This document shows, one piece after another, positions 34,346 through 42,826 of a stretch of DNA of 64,000 nucleotides. Position numbers and translations under genes: made by a program. The notes beneath the pieces were generated by a model. It did not search any database and was not told where the DNA came from. It saw only the letters and a program-made list of their open reading frames with translations. Source of the DNA: Caldovatus aquaticus (GTDB taxonomy: Bacteria; Pseudomonadota; Alphaproteobacteria; Acetobacterales; Acetobacteraceae); the NCBI RefSeq assembly GCF_019458025.1, contig NZ_JAHZUY010000001.1, positions 124,001 through 188,000 on the forward strand, in the 5' to 3' direction. Numbering within the stretch: the stretch's first letter is position 1; the number at the start of each line of letters is the position of its first letter.

Positions 34346-35257
34346 ATGAGCGGCATGCGCATGCGCGAGAGCGGCGGCGCCGACCGCTACGACCGCCGCG
34401 CCGGCGATCTCGGCAACAGCGTCGAGCTCGGCCACGTCAACGTCACCGTCCCCGACCAGACCAGGGCCACCGCCTTCTACGTCAGCGGCCTCGGCCTGAC
34501 GCGCGATCCCTACCTGATGACCGGCGTCGACAACATGTGGGTCAATGTCGGCGCGAGCAGCCAGTTCCACCTGCCCGCCGGCCGGCCGCAGGTGCTGCGC
34601 GGCCGCACCGGGCTGCTGCTGCCCGACCTCGCGGCGCTGCTCGACCGCCTCGCCGCCGCGCGCCGCTGGCTCGACGGCACCGCCTTCTCCTTCCGCGAGG
34701 GCGAGGGCTTCGTGGACGTCACCTGCCCGTGGGGCAACCGCCTGCGCTGCCATCGCCCGGACCCGGCGCGCTTCGGCCGCCGCACCCTCGGCATGCCCTA
34801 TGTGCGCTTCGACGTGCCCCCGGGGACGGCGCCCGGCATCGCGCGCTTCTACCGCGAGATCCTCGGCATGCCCGGCACGCTCGGGGAGGAGGAGGGCGCG
34901 CCCGCCGCGCGCGTCGCGGCCGCCGCCGACCAGTGGCTGGTGTTCCGCGAGAGCGACGCCCCGCTCGCGCCCTTCGACGGCCACCACATCCAGATCACGC
35001 TCGCCGACTTCTCGGGCCCGCACGCGCGGCTCTCGGCGCGCGGGCTGGTCACCGAGGAGAGCAACGAGCACCAGTACCGCTTCACCGACATCGTGGACCT
35101 CGACAGCGGCAAGGTGCTGTTCCAGGTCGAGCACGAGGTGCGCAGCATGCGCCACCCGCTGTTCGGCCGCCGTCTGGTCAACCGCAACCCGGCGCTCACC
35201 AACCGCAACTTCGTCTCCGGCCACGAGGACTGGCCGCCGGCGATGCCGCCGGCCTAG
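34346..35257 (+). CDS. Two-module VOC protein, extradiol-dioxygenase-like
   Basis: This 303-residue protein has two VOC modules. The first begins ELGHVNVTVPDQTRATAFYVSGLGL and the second RFDVPPGTAPGIARFYREILGMPG. Candidate metal ligands are the histidine in LGHVNV, those in GHHIQITL, and the glutamate in LFQVEHEV, a spacing like that of extradiol (catechol 2,3-) dioxygenases. GGAGGAG lies eleven bases before the ATG. The gene is divergent from a luciferase-like oxygenase and two hydrolases. Assignment as a true dioxygenase needs structural alignment of the ligands; a glyoxalase-type role remains possible. Confidence 0.82.
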   Translation: MSGMRMRESGGADRYDRRAGDLGNSVELGHVNVTVPDQTRATAFYVSGLGLTRDPYLMTGVDNMWVNVGASSQFHLPAGRPQVLRGRTGLLLPDLAALLDRLAAARRWLDGTAFSFREGEGFVDVTCPWGNRLRCHRPDPARFGRRTLGMPYVRFDVPPGTAPGIARFYREILGMPGTLGEEEGAPAARVAAAADQWLVFRESDAPLAPFDGHHIQITLADFSGPHARLSARGLVTEESNEHQYRFTDIVDLDSGKVLFQVEHEVRSMRHPLFGRRLVNRNPALTNRNFVSGHEDWPPAMPPA

Positions 35258-35286
35258 GACCGAGCGCGGGCGGCCGGCGGGGGCGG

Positions 35287-35316
35287 GGCGCCACCCGCCC
35301 CCAGGGGGCGGGCGCC
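35287..35316. terminator. GC-rich hairpin between convergent VOC and acyl-CoA dehydrogenase genes
   Basis: CCCGCCCCC (35294-35302) is complementary to GGGGGCGGG (35304-35312), and outer GGCG/CGCC arms extend the stem. It lies midway between the convergent stop codons at 35257 and 35344. There is no T tract. Confidence 0.5.
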
Positions 35317-35343
35317 GTCGCCGCGCGCCGCGGGGGAGCGGCC

Positions 35344-36513
35344 CTAGAAGCAGCCGAGGCCGAGGATGCCGTCCGGGCCGGGGCCGTCCGGCCCGACCAG
35401 GCGCTTGCCGATCAGGTCGCGCAGCGTCTCCGACGCGCCGCCGCCGAGCGAGCCGTAGCGGGCGCCGCGATAGAGGCGCGAGACCGGGTACTCGTCGGTG
35501 AAGCCGAAGCCGCCGTGCAGCTGCACCGCCTCGCTCGTCACGCGGATCGCCATCTCGTTGCAGAACACCTTGGCGGTGGCGGCGAGGAACGGGTCGGGGA
35601 ACGGGTTCGCGGTGGCGCAGGCGCGGTAGAGCAGGCCGCGCGCCGCCTCGATGTCCTTGAACATGTCGGCGAGCTTCCAGCGCACGCCCTGGAAGTCGGC
35701 GATCGGGTGGCCGAACACCGTCCGCTCGCGCACGTAGCGCAGCGCCTCGTCGAAGGCGCCCTCGGCGAGGCCGAGCGAGATCGCGGGGTTGAGGCAGCGC
35801 TGGGTGTTGAAGGCGGAGAGCAGGCGGCGGAAGCCGTCCTCGCGGATCACCAGGTTCTCCTCCGGCACCGCGCAGTCGCGGAACTGCACCTCGTGCAGGT
35901 TCTCGCCGCCCATGGTGTGGAAGGTGCCGGTCACCTCGAGCCCCGGCGTGCCGCGCTCGATCAGCACGCAGCCGATGCCCTCGCGCCCCGGGCGCCCCTC
36001 GATGCGGGTGAAGACGACGAACATGCCGGCCTCGGCGGCGCGGCTGATCAGCGTCTTGGTGCCGTTCACCACCCAGCGGTCGCCGCGGCGCACCGCGTTG
36101 GTGCGGTAGCTCGCCACGTCGGTGCCGGCGTGCGGCTCGGTCATGCAGATGGCGAGGATGCACTCGCCGGCGCAGACCGCGGGCAGGATGCGGGCGCGGA
36201 TGGATTCGGGCGCGTACCTGGCGATCACCCGCGTCTGCACCCCGGCCTCGCCGAGCACGGCCATCGCGGTCGGGTAGCAGACCTTGGCGATCTCCTCGAG
36301 GATCAGCGCCGTCTCGAACACCGGCAGGCCGAGGCCGCCGTACTCCTCCGGCACGCTCATCCCGAGCACCCCGAGCCTGGCGAGGTCGCGCAGGTTCTCC
36401 CAGGGGAAGGTGCCGTCCATCCAGCGCCGCGCCCGCTCGCGGAACGCGGTCTGGGCGAGCCGGCGGACGGGCGCGATCAGCGCGCGCTGCTCCTCGGTGA
36501 GGCGGAATTCCAT
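35344..36513 (-). CDS. Acyl-CoA dehydrogenase
   Basis: This 389-residue FAD enzyme contains the FAD/substrate motifs ILAICMTEPHAGTDVASYRTNA (signature 1) and LHGGFGFTDEYPVSRLYRGARYG (signature 2). The end of the latter reads SLGGGASETLRDLIG, with the glutamate that often serves as catalytic base in this position. The start ATG at 36511-36513 yields MEFRLTEEQRALI, the usual N-terminus; the upstream part of the open frame is not conserved. It probably oxidises a short or branched acyl-CoA. GCGATCGGCCCTAGGC at 36621-36640 (minus strand) may be the promoter. Confidence 0.9.
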   Translation of the reverse strand: MEFRLTEEQRALIAPVRRLAQTAFRERARRWMDGTFPWENLRDLARLGVLGMSVPEEYGGLGLPVFETALILEEIAKVCYPTAMAVLGEAGVQTRVIARYAPESIRARILPAVCAGECILAICMTEPHAGTDVASYRTNAVRRGDRWVVNGTKTLISRAAEAGMFVVFTRIEGRPGREGIGCVLIERGTPGLEVTGTFHTMGGENLHEVQFRDCAVPEENLVIREDGFRRLLSAFNTQRCLNPAISLGLAEGAFDEALRYVRERTVFGHPIADFQGVRWKLADMFKDIEAARGLLYRACATANPFPDPFLAATAKVFCNEMAIRVTSEAVQLHGGFGFTDEYPVSRLYRGARYGSLGGGASETLRDLIGKRLVGPDGPGPDGILGLGCF

Positions 36514-36901
36514 CGCGAGTCGGTCCCGGTCCAGGAGGTGCGGCGCGCCGCCCGGAGCCGCGCGCCCGGGCCGCCGCAGGAGCCGGCGCGGCGGCCGCCC
36601 CGCGCTGCGGCGGCACGGCAGCCTAGGGCCGATCGCGGGCGGCGGGAACCGGCCGGAGGCGGGCACCGGCGCGACCGGCGCCTCGCGGGAGCGGCGGCGC
36701 CAACGCGGCCCGGGCGCGCGGCCGCCGCCCCGCGGGCCGGTGCCCGCCCGGCGGGGTGCTGAATTGCACGCCACGGGGTCGCGCCGCCCAGCGCGCCCCC
36801 CAGATTTGGGCTAGAAGGGCGCCAGGCCCAGCCACGCCGGCCGGGCGCCCGTGCCGCCGGCGGCGCGCCACCCCTCAGGCCGGCCACCGCGCAGGAGCAC
36901 C

Positions 36902-37648
36902 ATGAGCCCCCTCGACGTCACCCGCTCGCGCATGGACGGTCTCGGCAGCGAGGCGGAGATCTGCATCAACTGCGGCTCGCGCTCGGTCGGCCTCTGCGCC
37001 CCGCTCGACGCCGCCGCGCTCGGCGACATGGCGCGCGCGACGGAGCGGATCCGCCTCGCCCCGCGCGAGCCGCTGTTCCGCCAGGGCGAGCCGGCGACCC
37101 ACGTCTACACCCTGACCGACGGCACGGCGCGGCTGACCCGCGTGCTGGCGGACGGGCGCCAGGCGGCGATCGGCTTCCGCTTCCCCGGCGACATCCTCGG
37201 CTTCACCCCGGGCGCGGAGCACGCCTTCGGCGCCGAGACGCTGACCGAGGCGACGGTCTGCCGGCTCGACCGCAAGCGCCTCGACGCGCTGTTCCGGCGC
37301 TACCCGGTGCTGGAGCGGCGCTTCCTCGAGCTCTGCGCGCGCGAGCTCGCCGCCACCCAGGACCACGTGCTCGCCCTCGGCCGCTTCACCGCGGAGGAGC
37401 GCTGCGCGGCGTTCCTGATCTCGCTGGTCGAGGCGCAGGAGAAGCGCGGCCACGCCGGGCCGGTGTTCCGCCTGCACGCCACGCGCGCCGACATCGGCGA
37501 ATTCCTCGGCCTGACGCTGGAGACGGTAAGCCGCACCTTCTCCGCCTTCCGCAAGCGCGGCCTGATCCGGCTGCACGGCCAGAGCGGGATCGAGCTGACC
37601 GACCGCGACACCCTCGCCGCGCTCGCGGCCGGCGAGGGCGAGGCCTGA
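36902..37648 (+). CDS. FNR/FixK-type Crp-family regulator with a complete iron-sulfur ligand set
   Basis: This 248-residue regulator has an N-terminal Cys21-x2-Cys24-x7-Cys32 cluster and a fourth cysteine at residue 120. This matches FnrL/FnrN-type proteins that hold an oxygen-labile [4Fe-4S] cluster. A cyclic-nucleotide-type beta-roll follows, then the HTH with ATRADIGEFLGLTLETVSRTFS; the E-x2-S-R recognition motif is the FNR type, expected to bind TTGAT-N4-ATCAA. Such a site was not seen in this window. The ATG at 36902 follows AGGAGC. Regulation of microaerobic respiration is likely. Confidence 0.9.
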   Translation: MSPLDVTRSRMDGLGSEAEICINCGSRSVGLCAPLDAAALGDMARATERIRLAPREPLFRQGEPATHVYTLTDGTARLTRVLADGRQAAIGFRFPGDILGFTPGAEHAFGAETLTEATVCRLDRKRLDALFRRYPVLERRFLELCARELAATQDHVLALGRFTAEERCAAFLISLVEAQEKRGHAGPVFRLHATRADIGEFLGLTLETVSRTFSAFRKRGLIRLHGQSGIELTDRDTLAALAAGEGEA

Positions 37649-37670
37649 CCGGGCCTGCCCGCGGCCGCGC

Positions 37671-37679
37671 GGGGGGGGG
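37671..37679 (+). repeat. Homopolymer of nine G
   Basis: Nine consecutive G residues lie in the short gap between the convergent FNR and SARP-type genes. It is the longest mononucleotide run noticed in the window and a likely spot for sequencing-length error. Confidence 0.7.
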
Positions 37680-37699
37680 CGCGCCGCCCCGCCCGCCGC

Positions 37700-40000
37700 T
37701 CAGGCCTCCCGCACGCCGGCGAGGCGCAGCCCCTCGGCGTAGTGCGCGCGGTCCTCGGCGTTCCGCACCGGGGAGCGGCGCAGCGCCTTGGCCACGGTGA
37801 AGTCGGCCTCGATCGCGAGCAGCCGCGCGCGCAGCGCTGCCGCCGCCTCGCGCCGCCCGAGGTGGCCGAGCGCGGCGAGGGTGCACTTGTAGTTCAGGGC
37901 GAAGTTGGGCTGCAGCTCGATCGCCTGGCGCCCGTGCTCGGCCGCCTCCGCGTGGCGGCGCGCGAAGAACAGCGGGATCGCCCGCGCCCCGTCGTAGAAG
38001 AAGGAGAAGGGGTGGAACGGCGCGAGCTGCCGGTAGCGGTCCATCCGCGCCAGCGCCTCGGCGTGGTCGCCGGCGTAGCTGTAGGCCATGCCGGAGAAGG
38101 CCCAGGCCATGGCGAGGTTCGGGTTGAGCCCGAGCGCACGCTCGTGCAGCGTCAGCGCGTCCTCGGGCCGGTGGTGCAGGAAGGCGCGCACGTGGCCGCA
38201 GATGGTCAGCGCCTGCGCGTCCTGCGGGTCGAGCGCGATCGCCCGCACCGCGAGGCGCTCGGTGCGGGCGAGCACCTCCTCGCTGTCGCGCGCCCAGCCC
38301 TGGCCGACGAGCAGCAGATGCCAGTAGGCAAGCCAGGCGTGCGCCGCGGCGTAGTCGGGATCGAGCGAGGTGGCGCGCGCAAGCCACTCCCCGGCCGCCA
38401 TGAAGGCGGTGCGGTCCATCCGGTGCAGCGCCGGGATCGCTCGCAGCACCAGGTTGTAGGCCGGGGCGTGCACGGGCTGGCGCCCGGCGGCGACCCGGCT
38501 GGCCTCGATCAGCAGGATCTCGGGATCGATCCGCGCCACCACCTGGGCCGCGATCCCGTCCTGCAGCGCGAGCAGGTCGTCGGCCTCGGCGTCGAAGCGC
38601 TGCGTCCAGGCCACCCCCTCGGGCGGGCGGAGGTCGAGCAGCGTCAGCACGATCCGGATGCGCCGGCCCGCGCGCTGCAGGGTGCCCGTCAGCAGCAGGT
38701 CGAGGCCGAGGGCGCGCGCCGCCGCCTGCGCCTCGCGCGGCCCGCCGGCGCGCGCCACCGCGGCGGCAAGCGAGGCGCTGTCGGTCACGAACAGCCAGCG
38801 GAACCGCGCCAGGGCGGCGGTGATCTCCTCGGCCAGGCCGACCGAGAGCGCCTCCGACTCGGCGGCCTCGGCCCCGCCGAGCACGCGCAGCGGGAGCACG
38901 CCGAGCCGCGCCCCGCGAAGGGGCGCCGCCGGCGGCTGCGGGGCCGGCGCCGGCGACGCCATGCCCCCGCCGCGCGCGGGCTGGGGCGCCGCCAGGGCCG
39001 CCGGCACCGGGGCGGCGGGGACGTCCTCGCGCAGCGCCTGGGCGAGGGCCTCGGTCTCGGCCGAGGGGCGGGCCTGGAAGCGGCTCGCCAGGACCTGGCG
39101 GCAGTCGGCATAGGCGGCGAGCGCCGCGGCGCGGTCGCCGCGCGCGGCCTCGGCGCGGATCAGGGCCCGCCAGGCACCCTCCTGCGCGGCGTCGATCGCC
39201 AGCACGCGCCGCGCCTCGGCGACGATCGCCTCCGGCTCGAGCGCGGCGGCGAGGCGCGCCGTCGCCACCGCGAGCGCGGCGTCGCGCAGCCGGCGGCGCT
39301 GCTCGGCGAGCCAGAGGTCGAAGGCGCTGTCCAGCCCCTCGAGATCGGCCAGCAGCGCGCCGCCCTCGAGCAGGTCGAGCGCCTCCGGGTGCTCCGGCGT
39401 CGCGCGCGCCACCTCCCGCGCATCCGTCCACACCGCGTCGTGGTCCAGCGCTACGGTGGTCCGCGTCGTGGCGAGCAGCGGCACGCCGACCGGCCGCAGC
39501 GCCTCGTGCAGCTCGTGCAGCGCCTGGCGCAGCGAGCCGCGCGCCTGCTCGTTGCCGCGGCGGGACCACAGCAGATGCGCGAGCCGCGAGCGGGCGACAG
39601 GCTGCGGCCCCGACAGCGCGAGGATGGCGAGCAGCGCGCGCGCCTTGCGGGTGCGCGGCAGCACCCGCTGGCTGGTCAGGCTCCACGCGTCCACCCGCCC
39701 GAGCAGTGTCAGGCGCAGGCGGATCCCGGCGCGCGGCGGCGCCTGGTCCGCGGCGGGCGCGCGCCCTGCGCCGTAACGGTCCATCACCGCGGGGCCATCG
39801 CGGCTGCCGGCTTCGGCGCGGGCGCGCCCGCCGAGCGGCGCGGTGGGCTCCGCCGGGCCGCCGGGGTCAGCTGGCGCGGCCTCGGTGCGGTGCGGCGGGT
39901 CCAAGGCGAACGCGGCGGTTCCGCGTCCGACGGCCGCCGGGGTTGCTACGCCGGGCACGGGCCTCTTGCCCTCGCCACCAGGCGCCACGCCACCATCCAT
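37700..40000 (-). CDS. SARP/BTAD transcriptional activator fused to TolB-like and TPR domains
   Basis: The product has up to 766 residues. Residues about 90-180 form an OmpR-type winged helix (IRLRLTLLGRVDAWSL ... RKARALLAILAL ... RSRLAHLLWSRRGNEQARGSLRQALHEL). The BTAD helical domain follows (to about 325), then a proline/alanine linker and a TolB-like segment (LGVLPLRVLGGAEAAESEALSVGLAEEITAALARF), and lastly several TPR-like repeats. This layout is known from alphaproteobacterial relatives of adenylate-cyclase-linked regulators. The ATG at 39998-40000 lies only about 10 bases from a -10 box, which would give a nearly leaderless transcript. An internal start at 39784 cannot be excluded. Confidence 0.8.
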   Translation of the reverse strand: MDGGVAPGGEGKRPVPGVATPAAVGRGTAAFALDPPHRTEAAPADPGGPAEPTAPLGGRARAEAGSRDGPAVMDRYGAGRAPAADQAPPRAGIRLRLTLLGRVDAWSLTSQRVLPRTRKARALLAILALSGPQPVARSRLAHLLWSRRGNEQARGSLRQALHELHEALRPVGVPLLATTRTTVALDHDAVWTDAREVARATPEHPEALDLLEGGALLADLEGLDSAFDLWLAEQRRRLRDAALAVATARLAAALEPEAIVAEARRVLAIDAAQEGAWRALIRAEAARGDRAAALAAYADCRQVLASRFQARPSAETEALAQALREDVPAAPVPAALAAPQPARGGGMASPAPAPQPPAAPLRGARLGVLPLRVLGGAEAAESEALSVGLAEEITAALARFRWLFVTDSASLAAAVARAGGPREAQAAARALGLDLLLTGTLQRAGRRIRIVLTLLDLRPPEGVAWTQRFDAEADDLLALQDGIAAQVVARIDPEILLIEASRVAAGRQPVHAPAYNLVLRAIPALHRMDRTAFMAAGEWLARATSLDPDYAAAHAWLAYWHLLLVGQGWARDSEEVLARTERLAVRAIALDPQDAQALTICGHVRAFLHHRPEDALTLHERALGLNPNLAMAWAFSGMAYSYAGDHAEALARMDRYRQLAPFHPFSFFYDGARAIPLFFARRHAEAAEHGRQAIELQPNFALNYKCTLAALGHLGRREAAAALRARLLAIEADFTVAKALRRSPVRNAEDRAHYAEGLRLAGVREA

Positions 40001-40009
40001 GATGCGAAG

Positions 40010-40053
40010 ATGTAGCGAACCGTTCCGGACGTGTCACCTAACGGTTGATAGGT
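40010..40053 (-). promoter_or_regulatory. Putative promoter and operator for the SARP-type regulator
   Basis: On the minus strand GTGACA (40032-40037) and CTACAT (40010-40015) are 16 bases apart. They overlap an inverted repeat ACCTA-N8-TAGGT at 40036-40053. An operator overlapping the -35 box suggests repression or autoregulation (inference). Confidence 0.4.
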
Positions 40054-40201
40054 CGGGCACCGATAACGACCGCACGGCGATTCTCCCCGAGCGGCCGCAC
40101 GCGGACAAGCCGAAGGCTCCAGGCGTCCGCCGCCAAGCCGAGTACGGCCGGGCGATGCCGTCGCCGCGGACGCGGCGCGTCGCCTCCCGAAGCGCAACCC
40201 G

Positions 40202-40483
40202 CTACCCCGCCTGCGGTGCCGCCGCGGCCGGCGGCACCCCGTCCACGGCGCGCAGCGCCTCGCACAACTCGCGCGCCGCGCGCTCGAGGCGAAAGGCGAG
40301 CAGGTCGCGCTCCACCCCCTCGGCGAAGGTGAGCGGCGGCGGCGCCGAGAGGGCCGACAGCGCCGCCGCCTGCTCCTGAAGCGCGACAAAACGCCGCGCG
40401 GTCTCGACGATCCGAAGCAGCGCCGCCGCCGACAGGGGCCGGGGCGCAGGGGACGTTGCGTCCGTCAAGGCCGTCACCGTCAT
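40202..40483 (-). CDS. Small alpha-helical hypothetical protein (93 aa)
   Basis: This short open frame encodes 93 residues, mostly alanine-, leucine- and arginine-rich helices: PLSAAALLRIVETARRFVAL and DLLAFRLERAARELCEALRAV, separated by an APPPLTFAEGVE segment. No family was recognised and there is no signal or membrane segment. The case for a real gene is its protein-like composition and a consensus CtrA box about 90 bases upstream. The ribosome site is weak. Another minus-strand frame across the region is arginine-rich and less likely. Confidence 0.5.
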   Translation of the reverse strand: MTVTALTDATSPAPRPLSAAALLRIVETARRFVALQEQAAALSALSAPPPLTFAEGVERDLLAFRLERAARELCEALRAVDGVPPAAAAPQAG

Positions 40484-40571
40484 CGGTCGCCGTCACTCTC
40501 GCATTCGTGATCTCCTGCACAGCCTACCCCGCGCAGCCCGGCCCGGCGCGTGAGAACACCCCATGTTGACG

Positions 40572-40586
40572 TTAATCACGCGTTAA
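40572..40586 (-). promoter_or_regulatory. CtrA binding site (TTAA-N7-TTAAC)
   Basis: On the minus strand the sequence is TTAACGCGTGATTAAC, a perfect match to the CtrA consensus TTAA-N7-TTAAC (the final C is at 40571). It lies in the only clearly AT-richer stretch of the area, in the 404-base gap between the 93-aa gene (start 40483) and the DUF169 gene (start 40888). CtrA is the alphaproteobacterial response regulator for cell cycle and motility. No other gene was seen in the gap. Confidence 0.6.
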
Positions 40587-40887
40587 TTTCTCGCGCTTGG
40601 CCTTGCCATCCGGCCGCCAGCCTCGCGAGGAAGCCGCGCCCCCGCCCCGCCCCCGGGCCGCCGCGCCAGCCGGAGCGGCTGGCCGAGCCGCGCGAGCGCC
40701 CCCGCGGCCCGCGCCCTGTGCCCCGGCTTCCGGCCGGTCCCGCCGACGGTGCGGCCGCCTGCCGCATCGGGAAGGCAGGCCTTGCGGACCAGCAGGCCGA
40801 AGGCCACCATCGCGCCCGCTCCCCCGAGGCGGGCCACGCCGATGCCGCGCGGCCGTCACGCCCGCCGCATCCGGAGACGCCCGCGCC

Positions 40888-41709
40888 ATGCCCGACGCCC
40901 CGACCGACGCGACCGCAAGGCCGCTCGACGCCAAGGCCATCGCCGCGCTCGCCGAGCAGCTCGGCGCGCTGCTCCGGCTGCGCACCCTGCCGATCGGCAT
41001 GAAGCTGTTCGAGAACATCGAGGAAATGGCGCAGGTCCCGGGCCTGCGCCGGCCGCCGCCGGGGAAGCGCTTCTCCACCTGCCAGCTCGTGACGCAGTCG
41101 CGGATCGCCGGCTTCACCCTCGGCATCACCGCGGAGAACGTGCCCGAACTGTCGAATTGCAGCGGCGTGATCGGCCTCGGCGGTCCCTCCGACCTCTACC
41201 TCTCGGGCCGCAAGATGGAGGGGGTGTGGTTCGAGAACCGCGAGGCCGCGGCGGCGCACCAGGCGCAGATGCCGCGCGTGCCGGCCGGGCGATACAAGGG
41301 CCTCGTCGTCTCGCCGCTGCGCGCGGCGCGGCTCGACCCGCCGGACATCTGCCTGTTCTACGGCAATCCGGCGCAGATGATCCTGTTCGTCAACGGCCTG
41401 CAGTGGCGGACCTACCGGCGCTACGACTTCTCCCTCACCGGCGAGAGCGCCTGCGCCGATTCCTGGGGGCGCGCGCTGCGCGACCGCTGCGTCTCGCTCT
41501 CCATCCCCTGCTACGCGGAGCGGCGCTACGGCGGCGTCGCCGACGACGAGATGCTGATGGCCTGCCCGCCGGAGGACCTCGCGCGCGCGGTGGCCGGGCT
41601 GCACGGGCTCTCCCGGGCCGGGCTGCGCTACCCGATCATGCCCTACGGCCCGCAGGTAGACCCCGCCGAGGGTATGGCGAAGAGCTACGGCGGGAAGCCG
41701 TCCGCCTGA
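40888..41709 (+). CDS. DUF169-family protein
   Basis: This 273-residue protein matches the DUF169 family in layout. It starts with a helix (IAALAEQLGALLRLRTLPIGMKLF), then CQLVTQSRIAGFTLGITAENV, and has a cysteine-rich central part (SNCSGVIGLG, ICLFYGNPAQMILFVNGLQW, SACADSWGRALRDRCVSLSIPCYAERRYG). DUF169 proteins occur in anaerobes and in aromatic-degrading proteobacteria. Their biochemical role is unknown, though conserved cysteines suggest metal or cluster binding. The next gene is a racemase-like protein on the same strand. Confidence 0.8.
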   Translation: MPDAPTDATARPLDAKAIAALAEQLGALLRLRTLPIGMKLFENIEEMAQVPGLRRPPPGKRFSTCQLVTQSRIAGFTLGITAENVPELSNCSGVIGLGGPSDLYLSGRKMEGVWFENREAAAAHQAQMPRVPAGRYKGLVVSPLRAARLDPPDICLFYGNPAQMILFVNGLQWRTYRRYDFSLTGESACADSWGRALRDRCVSLSIPCYAERRYGGVADDEMLMACPPEDLARAVAGLHGLSRAGLRYPIMPYGPQVDPAEGMAKSYGGKPSA

Positions 41710-41995
41710 CCACCCGCACCGAAGCCGGAAGCCGAGCGCACGCACAGGCAAGCCGGTCGGTCCCGGAGGCGGCCGCCGCCGCACCACCGCGCGCCGCGGT
41801 CGCGCCCGGCCGCGCCGCCGCCCTCCGCGCAACGCTCGTCCAGCGCCCGCGCGTAAGGCCCGCGCCGGCCGCATCGGGTTGACCGCCGCGGCACGCGCCC
41901 GGATCATGCGCGCGGGAGGAGCGACGCGCCGCCTCCCGCCGACCGCCGCCTCTCCGCCCCGCGGCGCGGCGCCCGATCCCCGGGAGTGCGACCCC
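41710..41995. other. Intergenic region, nothing recognised
   Basis: This GC-rich gap lies between the DUF169 and racemase-like genes. No conserved open frame, strong hairpin or copy of the dispersed repeat was found. An in-frame extension of the downstream gene to 41879 is arginine/proline-rich and was not accepted. Confidence 0.5.
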
Positions 41996-42805
41996 ATGCG
42001 CCTCTGGTACCAGTCGCTGACCCGCGCGGACGCCTGGCCGGCCTACAACGCCGCGCTGCGCCGCATGCTCGCCGCCGCCGCCGATCCCGGCACGGAGGTC
42101 GAGGTGCATGGCATCACCCGGCGCGGCGGCATCGGCGACCAGTACCGTTCGCTGGAATTCGTCGAGACCGTCGAGGTGCTGGAGAACGTCGCCCGCGCCG
42201 ACGCCGCCGGCTTCGACGCCGTCCTGCTCGGCAACATCGCCGATCCCGGGCTGCGGGCGGCGCGCGAGATGGCGCGCGTGCCGGTGCTCGGCCTGTGCGA
42301 GACGGCGCTGCTCACCGCCTGCCAGATGGGCGCCTCGATCGGACTCGTCGTCGCCAACGACAAGCACGGCGCGCGGGTGGCGGAGAACGTCGCGGGCTAC
42401 GGGCTCTCCTCCCGCGTCGCGGCGGTGGAGCGGATGCGCCTCGAGCGCCTGGCGGACCTCGACGCCGCCTTCGCGGAGGGGCCGGTGCGCGAGCGCATCC
42501 TCGGCGCCTTCCGGGCCGCGGCCGAGGCGTGCGTCGCGCGGGGCGCGGAGGTGGTGATCCCGGCGGTCGGCGTCGCCATGGTGCTGATCGCGGAGGCGGG
42601 CATCGTCGAGGCCGGCCGCGGCGCCCCGGTGCTGAACGGCGCCATCGCGCTGCTCAAGGCCGGCGAGGCGGCGGTCAAGCTCGACCGGCTGATGGGCGGG
42701 CGCTTCACCAGCCGCCGCGGCGCCTATGCCCAGCCGCCGCCGGAGCAGATCGAGGAGCTGCGCCGCTACTACGGCCCCGTCTTCCCCGCGGTGAAGCCGG
42801 GCTGA
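41996..42805 (+). CDS. Asp/Glu/hydantoin racemase-superfamily protein lacking the second cysteine
   Basis: This 269-residue protein begins MRLWYQSLTRADAWPAYNAAL. It has the superfamily motifs DAVLLGNIADPGLRAAREM and VLGLCETALLTACQMG, where the first catalytic cysteine sits. In two-base racemases a second cysteine lies in a GCAG/GCTG motif; here the corresponding stretch reads EVVIPAVGVAMVL without cysteine. It may therefore be a single-cysteine enzyme (decarboxylase- or isomerase-like) or a ligand-binding relative. It is followed by a convergent frameshifted TTT receptor. Confidence 0.8.
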   Translation: MRLWYQSLTRADAWPAYNAALRRMLAAAADPGTEVEVHGITRRGGIGDQYRSLEFVETVEVLENVARADAAGFDAVLLGNIADPGLRAAREMARVPVLGLCETALLTACQMGASIGLVVANDKHGARVAENVAGYGLSSRVAAVERMRLERLADLDAAFAEGPVRERILGAFRAAAEACVARGAEVVIPAVGVAMVLIAEAGIVEAGRGAPVLNGAIALLKAGEAAVKLDRLMGGRFTSRRGAYAQPPPEQIEELRRYYGPVFPAVKPG

Positions 42806-42807
42806 GG

Positions 42808-42825
42808 GGGTGCCGCGCCGCACCC
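42808..42825. terminator. Short hairpin between convergent genes
   Basis: GGGTGC (42808-42813) pairs with GCACCC (42820-42825) in the 21-base gap between the racemase-like stop and the receptor stop. The stem is short and there is no T tract. Confidence 0.35.
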
Positions 42826-42826
42826 G

